Counted from the first letter of the stretch, positions 21,719 through 33,349 are shown. The stretch is DNA of 64,000 nt from Ceratopteris richardii (GCA_020310875.1 CM035417.1:107742104-107806103); one strand, 5' to 3'. Made by a program: numbers and translations. The notes: generated by a model from the letters alone, not told the origin.

Positions 21719-22084
21719 ATATTCAAGTATATATAGACATTTACATCCCAAATCATCATACATACAAAGGTTTTCATGAACTATATACAAGAGTAATATA
21801 CATGTATATACAAGTTTGCATCTTCTCATCACATACTCATCTTGAAGGCTCATATGGTAATCTTTGCTTACTTATTGAATTCAAACTTTTTCCTAATCAT
21901 CAATGGATGATTGTCTTGCACCAACAAACCCATGGTTTTAAACCTTTTATGTGTATATTTAACCATTAATTTGGGGCTGCTAACCCCAACCATAGGACAC
22001 CCTAGGTTGTACCAAATAAAAATCCTAATTAGGAACTTTAGAAACCCAATTTTCCCAACTCTAATCCTTACTTAACTTAAATTA

Positions 22085-22616
22085 TTTATATATAATTGCA
22101 TATTTGATCCTCCCTAAGGATGGAAGGTCTGATGCAAAAGGTTCGTGAGCAAGAGGAGGTTATTCAAGATCTTCTTGGAAAATTACAAAATGAACAAGGC
22201 AAAAAGCAATTAGAGGGTGCGATAAGTTTGTTTGTGGAGGTGAAGGATGAAGAAGATGAGGGTGCGGAAACATCTAGTATGCCTAGAGGAAGATCCAAAT
22301 GCAATCATGGAGATATGAAGGTTGGTGCCTTTGAACTCAACCAAGTCTTCAAGAAGGTAGATTTGAATGATTTTCATGGTGAAAAGAAGAGGGGTGAAGA
22401 TCTCGATGCATGTATTGAAGAGCTAGAGGATTTCTTTAATTTTTGACAATTCATTGAGGAGTCCAAGGGAAAGTTTTGGATCATACACCTATGTGGCATC
22501 ACAAAGTTATGGTGGAAGTCATATATGTAGACCTAGAAAGGTTGTGCTCTAGTTTTATGGAAGGAATTTAGAGAGCTTGCAGAAAGAAAACCTTATGTTT
22601 ATTTTTTGTAATGGTT
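22085..22616 (+). pseudogene. Ty3/gypsy-type Gag relic
   Basis: The frame 22120-22446 has a coiled-coil start (EEVIQDLLGKLQNEQ) and then D-L-N-D-F-H-G-E-K with an E-E-L-E-D-F-F word. A second relic with the same words lies on the minus strand at 43700-44085, so this is a repeat family. It is broken and is cut on its right by the chromovirus derivative. Confidence 0.6.
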
Positions 22617-22629
22617 GTTTTTGTTTGAA

Positions 22630-23118
22630 TCTCCATTACAAGAATTGCCTTCAGGGATATGGACTAGATACAAGAAATAACTAGAAAGAATCTCCTACTA
22701 CAAGATTACAATATGACAAGGCTAGATGTCTAGGAAACAAGACTAGACAAGACTAGAGCAAGAGATAAGACTAGAACTTGAACTGGAACTTGAAAGTACT
22801 TACTTCGTGATCATGACTCCTTGAGCTCCCAAGACCGGCATTGGCAAGACTGATTATGAATGTGGCCAACCCCTCCTTATATAGGTTTTCAAGGGCGGTT
22901 CCCAAGGGCGGTTGCGACTCGATGATGTCATCATGATGTCATCGACTTGAATCAGGACCTTTAGGTGTCAGAATTTAGCAAATAGACAGTCGATCTTGGG
23001 GTTTTGGCACGTTTCGGATGCAATGGAAGCTATAATTTCTCCAAAATCTAATCCAATCATGAGATATAGAAATTGACATGGAATCTAAGGTTTACATGGT
23101 TTCCTTTGTGTCCATGAC
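22630..23118 (-). repeat. 3' LTR of the chromovirus derivative
   Basis: Plus-strand end TCCATGACA, so the LTR begins TGTCATGGA in its own sense. Contains GATGATGTCATCATGATGTCATC, a doubled bZIP-like palindrome that is single in the other copy. Confidence 0.75.
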
Positions 23119-23224
23119 ATCACCTCCCCCTCAAGCGACGAGTTCCACGAGGAGCGGCCATGTTCTCTAACTTGGGTTTCATTGGATTCTTCTTATGGAA
23201 TTCACGAACCTTGACTTTTGATCT

Positions 23225-23635
23225 CTAAAGATTCTCTGTAAGTTCACAAGTAGGATCACTGATGTCATATGCTTTCCAATGAATAAAGCATTCCAATCGT
23301 CCTCGCGAGATTCTTGAATCTAAGACATGATTAACCTTGAATTCTTCATGATCCTTAATCTTGAAAGGTGGTGAAGGACTAGGTCTCCCTTGAGCTTCCT
23401 TAGCTTCATGACAAGTTAGGTCCTTTGAGCTTTTAGGGGTGTGTTGTAGTTTTTCCCAGACCTTTGATGGAGTGCCTTGAGTAAGCACACCTCCTTGATT
23501 GAACATGAACTCCTCTTTGTCCTTTATCTTCTTGTTATCTTCATAATTTTTATGCTCCATATCATTCGTAATGACTTCTTGGCCTTCAAAGATTCTTGAT
23601 TCAGATTCTTGAGGAACAGTGTCTTCTTTGTTCAA
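23225..23635 (-). CDS. Chromodomain-bearing C-terminal region
   Basis: 136 residues. The first 90 or so are charged and without motif. The last 40 read V-N-H-V-L-D-S-R..G-R-L-E-C-F-I-H-W-K-A-Y..P-T-C-E, the core of a chromodomain, which in chromoviruses sits at the end of integrase and steers insertion to modified histones. Here it stands without a visible integrase. Part of a fossil element. Confidence 0.7.
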   Translation of the reverse strand: MNKEDTVPQESESRIFEGQEVITNDMEHKNYEDNKKIKDKEEFMFNQGGVLTQGTPSKVWEKLQHTPKSSKDLTCHEAKEAQGRPSPSPPFKIKDHEEFKVNHVLDSRISRGRLECFIHWKAYDISDPTCELTENL

Positions 23636-23641
23636 AACTTC

Positions 23642-23980
23642 TTACTCTTGGACTTGGATTTCTTTTAACAACTGAGTCTCACATTGAATTGCTTGATTGA
23701 TAACATCCTCCAAGGTGTTTGCTTGAGGCATGGATAGCAAGAGATATTTGACTTCAGGATTGAGACCACTTTGAAACTGATTAACCATGTAGTCTTCTTG
23801 ATATGTAGTTCCACGAAACAACATCTTGATATTCAAGGCATAGTCTAAAACGGATCGATCATCTTGTCGTAGCAATCTTTTCATCTCTTGGACATGTTCG
23901 ATCAAGTCCTTTATGGTGGATTGAATCTCCTTGCATAAGGAATCCATGGTGCTTGGTCTTGATGAAGATAGTCTTGCCAA
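23642..23980 (-). CDS. Gag frame of the chromovirus derivative
   Basis: 112 residues of the retrotransposon Gag type: S-V-L-D-Y-A-L-N-I-K..F-R-G, then Y-M-V-N-Q-F-Q-S-G-L-N-P-E-V-K and A-I-Q-C-E. No zinc knuckle is visible. It lies directly next to the chromodomain frame. Confidence 0.65.
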   Translation of the reverse strand: MARLSSSRPSTMDSLCKEIQSTIKDLIEHVQEMKRLLRQDDRSVLDYALNIKMLFRGTTYQEDYMVNQFQSGLNPEVKYLLLSMPQANTLEDVINQAIQCETQLLKEIQVQE

Positions 23981-24009
23981 AATGTCAGGAGAGCACTAGA
24001 TTGTGCTCT

Positions 24010-24677
24010 CTGACTATAGTAGACAAGATTTCTAAAATATACTTCTGATTACAAGAACACCCACAAAGGGAAAACAATACAAGAATATATGATCGATACA
24101 AGACGTCCCACAACCCGGGACTGATAGGTATGAACAACTCGACTAGAGATGATACAAGAGATCCCACAACCCGGGGACCGTAGGTATGGAACAAGATATC
24201 TCGATTACAAGAATTGCCTTCAGGGATATGGACTAGATACAAGAAATAACTAGAAAGAATCTCCTACTACGAGATTACAATAGGACAAGGCTAGATGTCC
24301 AAGAAACAAGACTAGACAAGACTAGAGCAAGAGATAAGACTAGAACTTGAACTGGAACTTGAAAGTACTTACTTGGTGATCATGACTCCTTGAGCTCCCA
24401 AGACTGGCGTTGGCAAGACTGATTGTGAATGTGGCCAACCCCTCCTTATATAGGTTTTCAAGGGTAGTTCCCAAGGGCGGTTGCGACTTGCTGATGTCAT
24501 CGACTTGAATCAGGACCTTCGGGTGTCAGAATTTAGCAAATAGACAGTCGATCTTGGGGTTTTGGCACATTTTCGATGTAATGGAAGCATTAATTTCTCC
24601 AAAATCTAATCCAATCATGAGATATAGAAATTGACATGGAATCTAAGGTTTAGATGGTTTCCTTTGTGTCCATGACA
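24010..24677 (-). repeat. 5' LTR and leader side of the chromovirus derivative
   Basis: 24203-24677 matches the left LTR. The part at about 24095-24200 contains a 56-bp tandem duplication with TCCCACAACCCGGG at 24106 and 24162. The exact LTR edge and primer site could not be fixed. Confidence 0.6.
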
Positions 24678-25185
24678 GGCATCGACTTCGTGCATAAAAG
24701 TGGTTTGTTCATATGTTGTGTTCAAACGGTCATTTTAGGTGTTGAAAAAGTGGCTAAGAAGCACCAAAAGTAGATGGATTGCATCGAGTTTTGGTTGGAA
24801 GTCGATGCTAGGCATCAAATTTGCATTTTTAGACACTCGGTTTTACTAAAAGAGGCAAACTCTCTAGTTTTGACAACTCCTACAGGGTGATCTTGTGAAG
24901 GCCATAACTTGAGTTCTAAAGATTTTTTTCTTGAAAATAATAGCTTGTTTGAAAGCTCTACTCGTCTATTTTTAGAACAAAAGGTCTTGGAGAAATGATA
25001 TTTGTGCTAAGAGAAATAAGGAAAAGAGTGAAGGTATGTCATTTCAGTGACTAGAAATTTATGTCGAAGCAAAGTCTTTAGTTTAAGCAATCTTTTCTTA
25101 AAGTTTGGAGAAGCATTGAGTAATAGTGACCATAGAGGTGTTCTAATGTCACGTTACTTGATTTCTTGTGATATTTCACAGATCA
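24678..25185 (+). repeat. 5' LTR of Copia-2 (partial)
   Basis: Matches roughly the last 510 bp of the LTR at 29256-30310. The left edge abuts the chromovirus derivative. Confidence 0.75.
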
Positions 25186-25190
25186 AAAAG

Positions 25191-25202
25191 TGGTATCGGA
25201 GT
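25191..25202 (+). other. Primer binding site of Copia-2
   Basis: TGGTATCGGAGT, a two-base variant of the initiator-methionine complement, five bases after the LTR. Confidence 0.75.
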
Positions 25203-25399
25203 AGAAAGGTCCTAAAGAGAAGAAGGTGGTAAAGGTACAAGACGTTTTGGAAAAGTTTTCATTAAAGTTTGAAAGATGAAGCATTCAAAGGCACAAGGCA
25301 TCAAGAGGTTGCTTTAAAAGTATCTCCATACACACAAAACTTCAAAAGGTATTATCCTTTATCCTTTAAGCTCACAGGTTGGAGTAGAAGGAAAGGAGT

Positions 25400-26437
25400 A
25401 TGGAAGATCATATCTCCATTGACAAACTGGATATAGATAATTACCTTGCATGGGTAATGAGAATGGAAGCCTTACTTATGAGAAAGGATCTCATGGTGTA
25501 CATAACAGGTGAATAAGAGAAGCCAATATTTGAAGATGAAAGCCGACCAAAGAACGAAGAATTGGATGCTTTAAAGCATTGTCAGAAGAAGGATGCAAGT
25601 GCAAAAGCTTACATATACAATACAATCTCATATCATTTTCTACCACACATCAGAGGATTGGAATTAGGTGAAGATATATGGAATGCATTGGAGTATCATT
25701 TCCAACGTACCACCAAAGCAAGGAAAGCAAGTCTATGGTCAGAGTTTACAACATTCAAGAAGAAGCCAAGTCAAAGTATTAGTGATTATGTCACTAAGAT
25801 GAAGGATCTAGTAGATAGTCTTGGATCCATAGATGAAGGTGTTGAAGATCAGAGGTTGATTGCTCAACTACTTGCAGGTTTGAGAGGAGATGGAAGGTGG
25901 AAACCTTTTCTCTTGTCAAAAGAACTTTCTTTGAATCATTATGTTCTAGACTTGAACCAATTGCTTGGTTTGATGCTAACATTTGAGCAAGCCTTGAAGG
26001 GAGATGGAGATAAAGGAAAAAGTTCTGCAATGTACATGAAGAACAAGAAGAAAGGAGACAAAGGTAAAGCAAAGGATGAAGAGGAATCGAGTTCTCAAGT
26101 TTATTATGCAAGAGGTAAAGACACAGGCAGAGGAAGAGCAAGAGGCTTTGGAAGAGGAAGAGGTAATCAGAATAACAATAAGAAGTCTTGTTGGATATGT
26201 GGATTGAGTAATCATTTGGCTCATGATTGTTCGCACAATCAGCAAGGATCAAATCAAAATCAGAATAACAATAGCAGAGGTCGAGGTGGAAGATATCAAA
26301 GTAATTTTCAGAGAGGTAGAGAAAATCAAAGAGGAGGCTATGCTATAGGTGCAAGAAGAAGTTGGGGACAAAATCAGTCCTACAACACCACCTACTACAA
26401 TTATGCAAATGACACACAAAATGAAACCTATACATAA
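25400..26437 (+). pseudogene. Copia-2 gag region
   Basis: UBN2-type Gag (F-L-P-H-I-R-G-L-E, L-W-S-E-F-T-T-F-K-K-K) with a CCHC knuckle (CWICGLSNHLAHDC) inside an RGRGG-rich stretch. The likely original start is the ATG at 25400. Broken. Confidence 0.8.
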
Positions 26438-26866
26438 TTGATGATGAATTCAATCAGCACGAAAGATAAAGAAGATCTAAAGGTATTTTATATTGACTTG
26501 GGATGCTCTAATTCAAAATTGAAAAAAGGCATTTCTAGTCATACAGTTCAAACATGTGATAATACAAGACATAGTGTACATTCAATTGGAAAAGTGAAAT
26601 GCAAGAGTGGAGTAGATTTTCTAACCAATGTTTTGTATGTTCCTACATTACCTAAAAACTTGATTAGTGTGGGACAAATAGTTGAAAAAGGTTTTCAAGT
26701 AAGGTTTACAAATGAAGGAGTTTTTGTTGAAGATCAAGAGAATGGGTATAATCAGATTGTTTGTGGTAAGAAAGAAGGTAGAATATTTACTTTAAGAGTG
26801 GAAGGGAACATTGGTCAAGCTTTTCTCACACATGGTGAAGGAGTGATTACAGAACTTGATCTCTAG
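26438..26866 (+). pseudogene. Copia-2 protease and pre-integrase region
   Basis: 142-residue frame with V-L-Y-V-P-T-L-P-K-N-L-I-S-V-G and G-K-K-E-G-R, the usual stretch between the protease site and the integrase zinc site. Broken. Confidence 0.75.
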
Positions 26867-26908
26867 CATAAGAGATTAAGTCATTTCAATGAAAGAGGAA
26901 TTAAAGCT

Positions 26909-28735
26909 ATGGTTGCAAATCAGTCTATACTAGGATTACCAAATGTGCAGAGTCAACATATGATTTGTAAATGTCAAGCATGTCAAATGAGTAAAGCACA
27001 CATGTTACCATTTCAGAAGAAAGGATTCAAACATGATGGATTACCAGAGCTCATTCATACAGATGTATGGGGACCAACAAAAGAAGTATCTATTAGTGGC
27101 TCAAGGTATTATGTTCTCTTCATTGATGATGCTACAAGATGGATAACTTTATATGTTTTGAAGGAACCTCTCAATGGAATGACTCTATATGAAGCTTGGT
27201 GGGGTAAGAAACCAACACTAGATCATTGTAGAGTGTTTGGATCAATTGCATATGCTTATGTGCCATCACAACTTAGAAATAAACTTGAACCAAAGGCAAA
27301 AAAATATGTATTCACTGGTTATAATGAAAAGCAGATGGGTTACAGGTTATGGAATCCTCTAACCAAACAATTTCTTGTTTCTAGAGATGTTACATTGGAT
27401 GAACAAAAAAGTTGGTATGCAGATCAAAGTCGTATAGCTGAAGAATTTGAAGAGGAGGTAAGAAGATGTGAGAAAGGAAAATCAATTCTGCAGGTGAATG
27501 AAGGTAAAGATTATATGCAACCAAGTACATCCAGAAGTGGATTAACAAGAAGAAATCAAGAAGCTCCTATATTTGATGAAGAGTTGTATCCAGAAACTTA
27601 TGAAGGATGTGAACCAAGAAGGTCAAGCAAGACAAGTAGACAACCAGAAAGGTATTCTTATGATACTTCTTACATAACTCAGAAGAACTATGCATATATG
27701 GTCAAAGTTGATGAAGAACCTCAGAACTATGATGAAGCTAAAGGTAAGAAACAATGGGAAGAAGCAATGAAGGAAGAATTGAATGCACCAGGGGAGAACA
27801 ATACATGGGAAATTGTTGCTAAACAAAATGGTAAGAAGCTAATTGGAAATAAATGGGTTTATAAAGTGAAGAAGCTTGTAGATGGAAGTATATCCAGATA
27901 CAAAGCTAGATTGGTGGTGAAAGGCTATTTCCAAACTTATGGCATAGATTATGATGAGACATTTAGTCTTGTAGCTAAGATGTTAACTATAAGGACAATC
28001 ATTGCTATTGCAGCTTCAAAAGGATGGACTTTGAATGGATACATATCAGATGAGGTATACATGGAAAAACCTAAAGGGTTTATAGATTCCAGGTATCCAA
28101 ATTTTGTTTGTAGGTTGAGAAGATCACTCTATGGATTGAAGGAAGCTCCAAAAGCATGGAACTATAGACTGGTGAAGTATCTCAATGATCTTGAATATCA
28201 AAGTTCACAAGCAGATCCAAGTCTACTCATCAAAAGAACAGAGGAAGGTACATTCTACATTTCCATTTATGTAGATGACATTATAATCACAAGTACTTCA
28301 GATGAAGGAATCAAGGAGGTAAAGATATTACTTGAGAAAGAGTTCAAGATGAGTGATCTAGGAAAGTTATCATACTTTCTTAGAATGCAAGTTACTTATA
28401 TAGATCATGGCATATATGTGTCAGATGAAAGGTATCTTCTTAACTTGTTGAAGAAGTTTGGAATGGAAAGTTGCAAAGAAGCTTCAACTCCATTGGAAGT
28501 CAACCACAAGGTTAGTAAATATGATGGTGCGAAATATAAAGATATGAGAAAGTATCAATCTCTTGTGCGTAGTTTGATTTATGCTACACTAACAAGACCT
28601 GATCTTAGTTATGCAGTGGGAGTTCTATCACAATTCATGCATTGTCCAAAGGACCCACATTGGATTGTAGGTCAAAGAGTTCCTAGATATATAAAAGGAA
28701 CTATAAAGGAAGGATTCTATTATCGTTTTACATAA
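26909..28735 (+). pseudogene. Copia-2 integrase and reverse transcriptase region
   Basis: 608-residue frame. Integrase words (H-T-D-V-W-G-P, F-I-D-D-A-T-R-W) are followed by reverse transcriptase (K-A-R-L-V-V-K-G, S-L-Y-G-L-K, Y-V-D-D-I-I) and the start of RNase H. Fossil coding region, not expected to work. Confidence 0.8.
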
Positions 28736-28739
28736 AATT

Positions 28740-29218
28740 TGAAGTTGAGAGCCTATAGTGACTCATAGTGGGTAGGTAATCAAGATGACAGGAGATCAAC
28801 TCATGGTTACATAATATATATTCGTGATAATCTTGTAAGTTGGTGTTCAAAGAAACAACATAGAGTAGCATTATCATCAACTGAAGCTGAGTACAAAGGA
28901 CTTGTAGAAGTAGCTAAGGAGGTCATATGGATGCAGAAATTATTCAAAAGCTTGGGCTTTGATCAAGGTATACCTAAAATACATGGAGATAACATGAGTT
29001 CACTTTATCTTGTAGCACATGCAGTATTTCATGCAAGAACAAAACGTATAGAGATAGATTATCATTTCCTCAAAGAAGAGGTAATGAAGAAAGACATTGA
29101 AGTAGAGTACATTTCTACAAAGGATCAGATAGCAGATATACTGACAAAGAGCTTGGATGGTGTGAAGACAAGCAGATGCAAAAGTATGGCAGGAGTAAAA
29201 GAAAAGAAGATGATATGA
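28740..29218 (+). pseudogene. Copia-2 RNase H region
   Basis: S-S-T-E-A-E-Y near 28870, then H-A-R-T-K-R-I-E-I-D-Y-H-F and the D-I-L-T-K-S-L-D-G tail typical of copia RNase H. Confidence 0.8.
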
Positions 29219-29255
29219 AGAAACAAAGAATGTCAATCAGTGATTGAGAGGGAGC

Positions 29256-30310
29256 TGTTGGAGAAACAATCACTAATTGGACATATATTTGAAGGTCAAA
29301 GCTTTAGAAGAAAGCCACATGCCTATGTGAAGGGACAAATTCACAAGTGTATTATATTTGTAAAGATAGTTCACTTTAGTTCTAGAAGTTTTTTAAGAGT
29401 CATGAGATTCAGAAAAAGTATACAAGCTAGTTTGTATCAAGTGACGCATAGTGAAAGAGAAGAAGTTAGAGTGAGGAAAAGTTCATTTTGTATGATTGAG
29501 TACAGTCAGGCTTCTTTGAGTGAGAAAGCATCTATAAACTTCTGAATTTTTCATAGCTTTAAGAAGAAATAGTTAAAGTTTTGTGTATGAGACTCTCTCC
29601 TCCATCTCCATGCTTGCCTACTATGTGATGAGTTCAAAAGTTCAAGTTTTCCAAGCAACGCGATGCCTGGCATCAAGTTTACTGCTGATAAGTGTGTGTT
29701 TTATTCTTTGAGTTCTTACTACTGTTAAATCTGCTTGAAAACATGATTTTTGTGGAGTAACTTGATGCCTGGCATCGACTTTCAACATAAAGTCGATGCC
29801 TGGCATCGACTTCCCGCATAAAAGTGGTCTATTCATATCTTGTGTTCAAGAGGCCATTTCAGGTGTTGCAAAAGTGACTAAAAAAGCACCAAGTCGATGT
29901 CTGGCATCGATTTTGGTTGCAAGTTGATGCTAGACATCAAATTTGCATTTTTAGACACTCAGTTTTACGAAAAGAGGCAAAATTTCAAGTTTTGACAACT
30001 CATATAGGGTGATCTTGTGAAGGCCATAACATGTGTTCTAGATACCCATCTCTTGCAAAAAGTAGCTTCTTGGAAAGCTCTACTATTCTAGTTTCATGCA
30101 TCAAAAGATCTTGGACAAATAATGTCTGGGCTAAGAGAAATAAGCAAAAGAGTGAAGGTATGTCATTTTAGTGACTAGAAATTTCTATAGAAGCAAAGTT
30201 TTCTATTTAAGCAATCTTTTCTTAAAGTTTGGAGAAGCATTAAGTTAATGGTGACCATACAGGTGTTCTAGTGTCACATTAATTCATCTCTTGTGATGTT
30301 TCACACATCA
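29256..30310 (+). repeat. 3' LTR of Copia-2
   Basis: Starts TGTTGGAGAAACAATCAC, ends TTTCACACATCA. Carries a cluster of palindromes at 29661-29941. Confidence 0.85.
29661..29941. repeat. Cluster of five CGATGCC-T-GGCATCG palindromes in an LTR
   Basis: Copies at about 29661, 29761, 29791, 29891 and 29921. The best (29791-29811) has 10-base arms AGTCGATGCC and the exact reverse complement around one T. Others carry one to four mismatches. The 5' LTR keeps related copies at 24678 (half) and 24799. Confidence 0.8.
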
Positions 30311-31243
30311 ACACATAAGTAATCACATATGTTGCTTGGAAGATGATCCACTAATGATACGATCAAAATAGATAGGTAGGCATATGATCAAAGGTCTTAA
30401 ACTTGCTATTTTGGTTGAGACACCTACTTAGAGTTTTGCACCATTCTTTGAGTAGAGCAACAATTAATGAAATTCCTTTTGGAGAGATTCAATTAACTTT
30501 ACAAGCTACCGATCATGAGTGCAATCATCTAAAATGATCAGCTATATGCAGAGAAATATGTTTAGGAAGTTCAGCATCCATCCCAACTTTTATGGACCTT
30601 GATAGTCACAAGCTAGTGAGTAGAGAATGATTGATATCTGATGATCCTGAGAAGCATTGCTAATGAAACTTTGTAAGATTGAAGTGGACAGTATGCTTGT
30701 GCTAACGTTCTTTAGAGCGAGAGAAATGATCCACTATATAGTGAGAATCAGCTCCGACAAGTTCACTATTCTGATGGAGTGTGACAAAGATATGAGATTA
30801 GGAGGTAATGAACATGTATGTATTAAATCATGTAAAAGTACAATGTCATTAGCCATAAACCATTCCTCAATGAGTGAGAAATGAGTGAGCTCCTCTTCTC
30901 AATGAAAGTACATGAATATGATCTCTGAACCTCAAGATACACATGGGAATTTCATATCCTCATTTATAGTTTTTGTTGGAGAGAAAGATTTGAATTCAAA
31001 TTCAAATATACACCTAAAAGTTAATCCTAAAGCATAGGATTGATTTTCTCTTGAGTCAACTACCAATATACAGGAGATTATATGCTTCCTAACTCCTCTT
31101 GGGTTTATTGACCTTTTAGAATGAGTAATTATGAAGCAAAGTTACAAGAGGTTGTACATATGAGGACTTCAAAGTGTAATATCAATACATCGATCTTATG
31201 TGAGGTGATAAAGTATGTAGGCTTGGGCTTAATTGCACCAACA
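30311..31243 (-). repeat. 3' LTR of Copia-3
   Basis: Plus-strand end GCACCAACA, matching the right-hand LTR end at 41962. Its other edge is cut by Copia-2 at 30310. A purine tract (complement of GATCCCCCTCAAGCCTT) follows at 31244. Confidence 0.85.
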
Positions 31244-31573
31244 GATCCCCCTCAAGCCTTACATGTTTGATCTTCATTGCTCCTTTATCTCTTGCATCCC
31301 AATCATGAGTTTGAACCTATTCATCTTTGTTCCATCCAATGCTTTGGTGAGTATATCTGCACATTGCAAATGAGTTGATACATAGGACAATTGGATATCT
31401 TTACTTAGCAATTTTCCCCTAACATAATGATAGTGCACTTAAATGTGCTAAGTCCTCGCATGGTACCTAGGATTAGTATCCAAATGAAGTGAACTAGTGT
31501 TATCTCCAAAGATAATTGGAGTGTAGGAATGTATCTCCAAATCTGCATACAATTAGTTAAGCCACATAACTTC

Positions 31574-31927
31574 CTAAGTTGCATTTGCCAAATTTCTGTA
31601 TTTTTCTTCTGTGGAAGCTAAGGCCATAGTTGGTTGCTTCTTCGATGACCAAGCTATGAGTTTTGAACCTGCAAAAGATAGGTACCCTGAAGTGCTCCTC
31701 CTATCATCCTTGGAACCAGCCCAACCTGCATCAGAATACATCTTTATATCTATGTCAGAAGTAAAGGGGTAGAAGAATCCCTCGTTCATTGTACCCTTTA
31801 GATACTTAAGCACCCTCTTTGTAGCTTCCATATGAGGCTTTCTTGGTACATGCATGAAGTGACTTAACATGCTTACTGCATAGGCAATATCTCCTCTTGT
31901 CAAAGTAGCATAATTAAGGCTACCCAC
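31574..31927 (-). pseudogene. Copia-3 RNase H region
   Basis: G-S-L-N-Y-A-T-L-T-R, then Y-S-D-A-G-W-A-G and S-T-S-G-Y, the copia RNase H sequence. Broken. Confidence 0.8.
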
Positions 31928-31930
31928 AAG

Positions 31931-32739
31931 TTATTGATAACCTGTAACATCTTCAAGTAGTTCATCTTCATGTGAACTTAGCTTATGGTTGATCTCCATA
32001 GGAATACATGCAACCTTAGTGTTCTCCATCTTAAATCTTACCAACATATCATTTATGTACTTCCTTTGTGTGATGAATATACTTGAATCCATATACACAA
32101 GTTCCAAGCCAAGGAAATAGATGAATAACCCTATATCACAAATTTTGAATTCCTTCATTAATGGAGCTTTGACCTGCTTGATACCATCAGAATCATTACC
32201 TCTAACAATGATATCATCTACATAGACACATAAGTAGATGAACTCTGATTTGTTCTTCTTAAATATAGAGGAGTCTGCCTTGCTTGCTACAAAGCCTTGA
32301 TCCTGCAAATAGGTAACAAGCCTATGGTTCCAAGCTCTAGGAGCTTGCTTGAGACCATAGAGTGCTTTTCTATGCTTGCATTCATAACCTGATTTTTCTT
32401 CATCCTCAAAACCTAGTGGTTGTGCCATATACACTTCCTATGATATCCAACCATTTAAAAATGCATTTTGACATAGAACTCATATAAATTCCAATTTTTG
32501 GATGTAGCAAGACCTACCAATACCCTCATTGTTGACATCTTTTCTATAGGTGAAAATGTTTCTTCATAGTCTACTCCATGTGTTTGGGAAAATCGCTTTG
32601 CCACTATTCTTGCCTTGTATTGCTTTATAGAACCATTAGAGTTCTTTTTAATTTTGTATATCCACCTTGAACCAATTACCTTCATATCTGCATTCTTGGG
32701 AACTAGATCCCAAGTGTGGTTTTCCTGCAATGCATCCAC
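31931..32739 (-). pseudogene. Copia-3 reverse transcriptase region
   Basis: Frames 32455-32739 and 31931-32434 carry the N-terminal part (W-D-L-V-P-K, Y-K-A-R-I-V-A-K) and the core ([21 protein letters not shown]). It ends the Copia-3 coding part visible on this side of the nested element. Confidence 0.8.
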
Positions 32740-32819
32740 TTCTTCCTACATAGCTTCTCTCCACTATTTCTTCTTCTTACCCTCTTTAAATGAAGAAGGC
32801 TCCTTTGCCATGGAATCTT

Positions 32820-33241
32820 TAGAGATCCATAGCTTCCACACAAACTAAGAAGACTAACTAGCAAAGCTCACACTAGGAGAGAGATATGTGTTTCTACTCA
32901 ACCAACCCCTCTAATATATAGCTCCAAGTCCAAGGGGGTGGGTCCCTCTCAAGAGGACATGTGTACCTTCCATCACATGGGTCCCTAAGGTGTTCACATG
33001 GTTTCCAAGCTTAGGGAATCACATAAAATCAACAGGCTTCTAAAAGAAGACTCTCCAAGCTCTCACGTACAAACCAAGTGGCTAGGAGAAGCTTCCAATC
33101 TAGCCTAAGGTACTCAACCTTAGAGAATTATCCGTAAGGTTAAAGACCCATCTAAATGGGGTAAATAAACCATACATCCAAAGGGTTTCACACCTAGAAA
33201 CCGAAGGGTTTTACCCCTTAGACCCATGTAATTATACAACA
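32820..33241 (-). repeat. 3' LTR of the nested gypsy-like element
   Basis: Matches 37437-37854. The outermost few bases are diverged. A TATA-like CTATATATT lies on the minus strand near 32912. Confidence 0.85.
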
Positions 33242-33349
33242 TTCTCCCTCCCTTAAAAGCATTTCCATCCTTGGAAATGAGTGGAGATATATGCCTTGGG
33301 GTATTCTGCTGTGCTCCATGATCAATCTCAAGCATCATGGCTTTCATCT

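Larger units (their letters stand above)
15223..21723 (+). mobile_element. Ty1/copia LTR retrotransposon, looks whole (Copia-1)
   Basis: The element runs 15228-21718 between direct target repeats ATATT (15223-15227 and 21719-21723). Order: 5' LTR, met-tRNA primer site, leader, one Gag-Pol frame, polypurine tract, 3' LTR. No break is visible. The LTRs are equal in length with one mismatch seen, so the insertion is very recent compared with every other element here. Protease, integrase, reverse transcriptase, RNase H order identifies Ty1/copia. It sits in unrecognised AT-rich sequence, not in another element. Confidence 0.97.
22617..24677 (-). mobile_element. Compact chromovirus (Ty3/gypsy) derivative
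   Basis: Two direct repeats (about 22630-23118 and 24203-24677) differ by roughly 4 % plus a 12-bp indel and frame a short internal region of about 0.9 kb. The internal region holds a Gag frame next to a chromodomain; reverse transcriptase and integrase were not seen. A minus-strand purine tract (complement of CACCTCCCCCTCAAG, 23121-23135) touches the left LTR, which fixes the orientation. It looks non-autonomous. Moderately old. Confidence 0.75.
24678..30310 (+). mobile_element. Ty1/copia element, old and broken (Copia-2)
   Basis: Parts seen: partial 5' LTR (24678-25185), primer site, gag, protease, integrase, reverse transcriptase, RNase H, purine tract (29242-29255) and a 1055-bp 3' LTR. 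The proteins resemble those of Copia-1, including the RGG-rich segments round the zinc knuckle. There are roughly five or more breaks. The shared parts of the LTRs differ by about 15-20 %, so it is among the oldest in the window. Its right end lies within the LTR of Copia-3. Confidence 0.88.
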
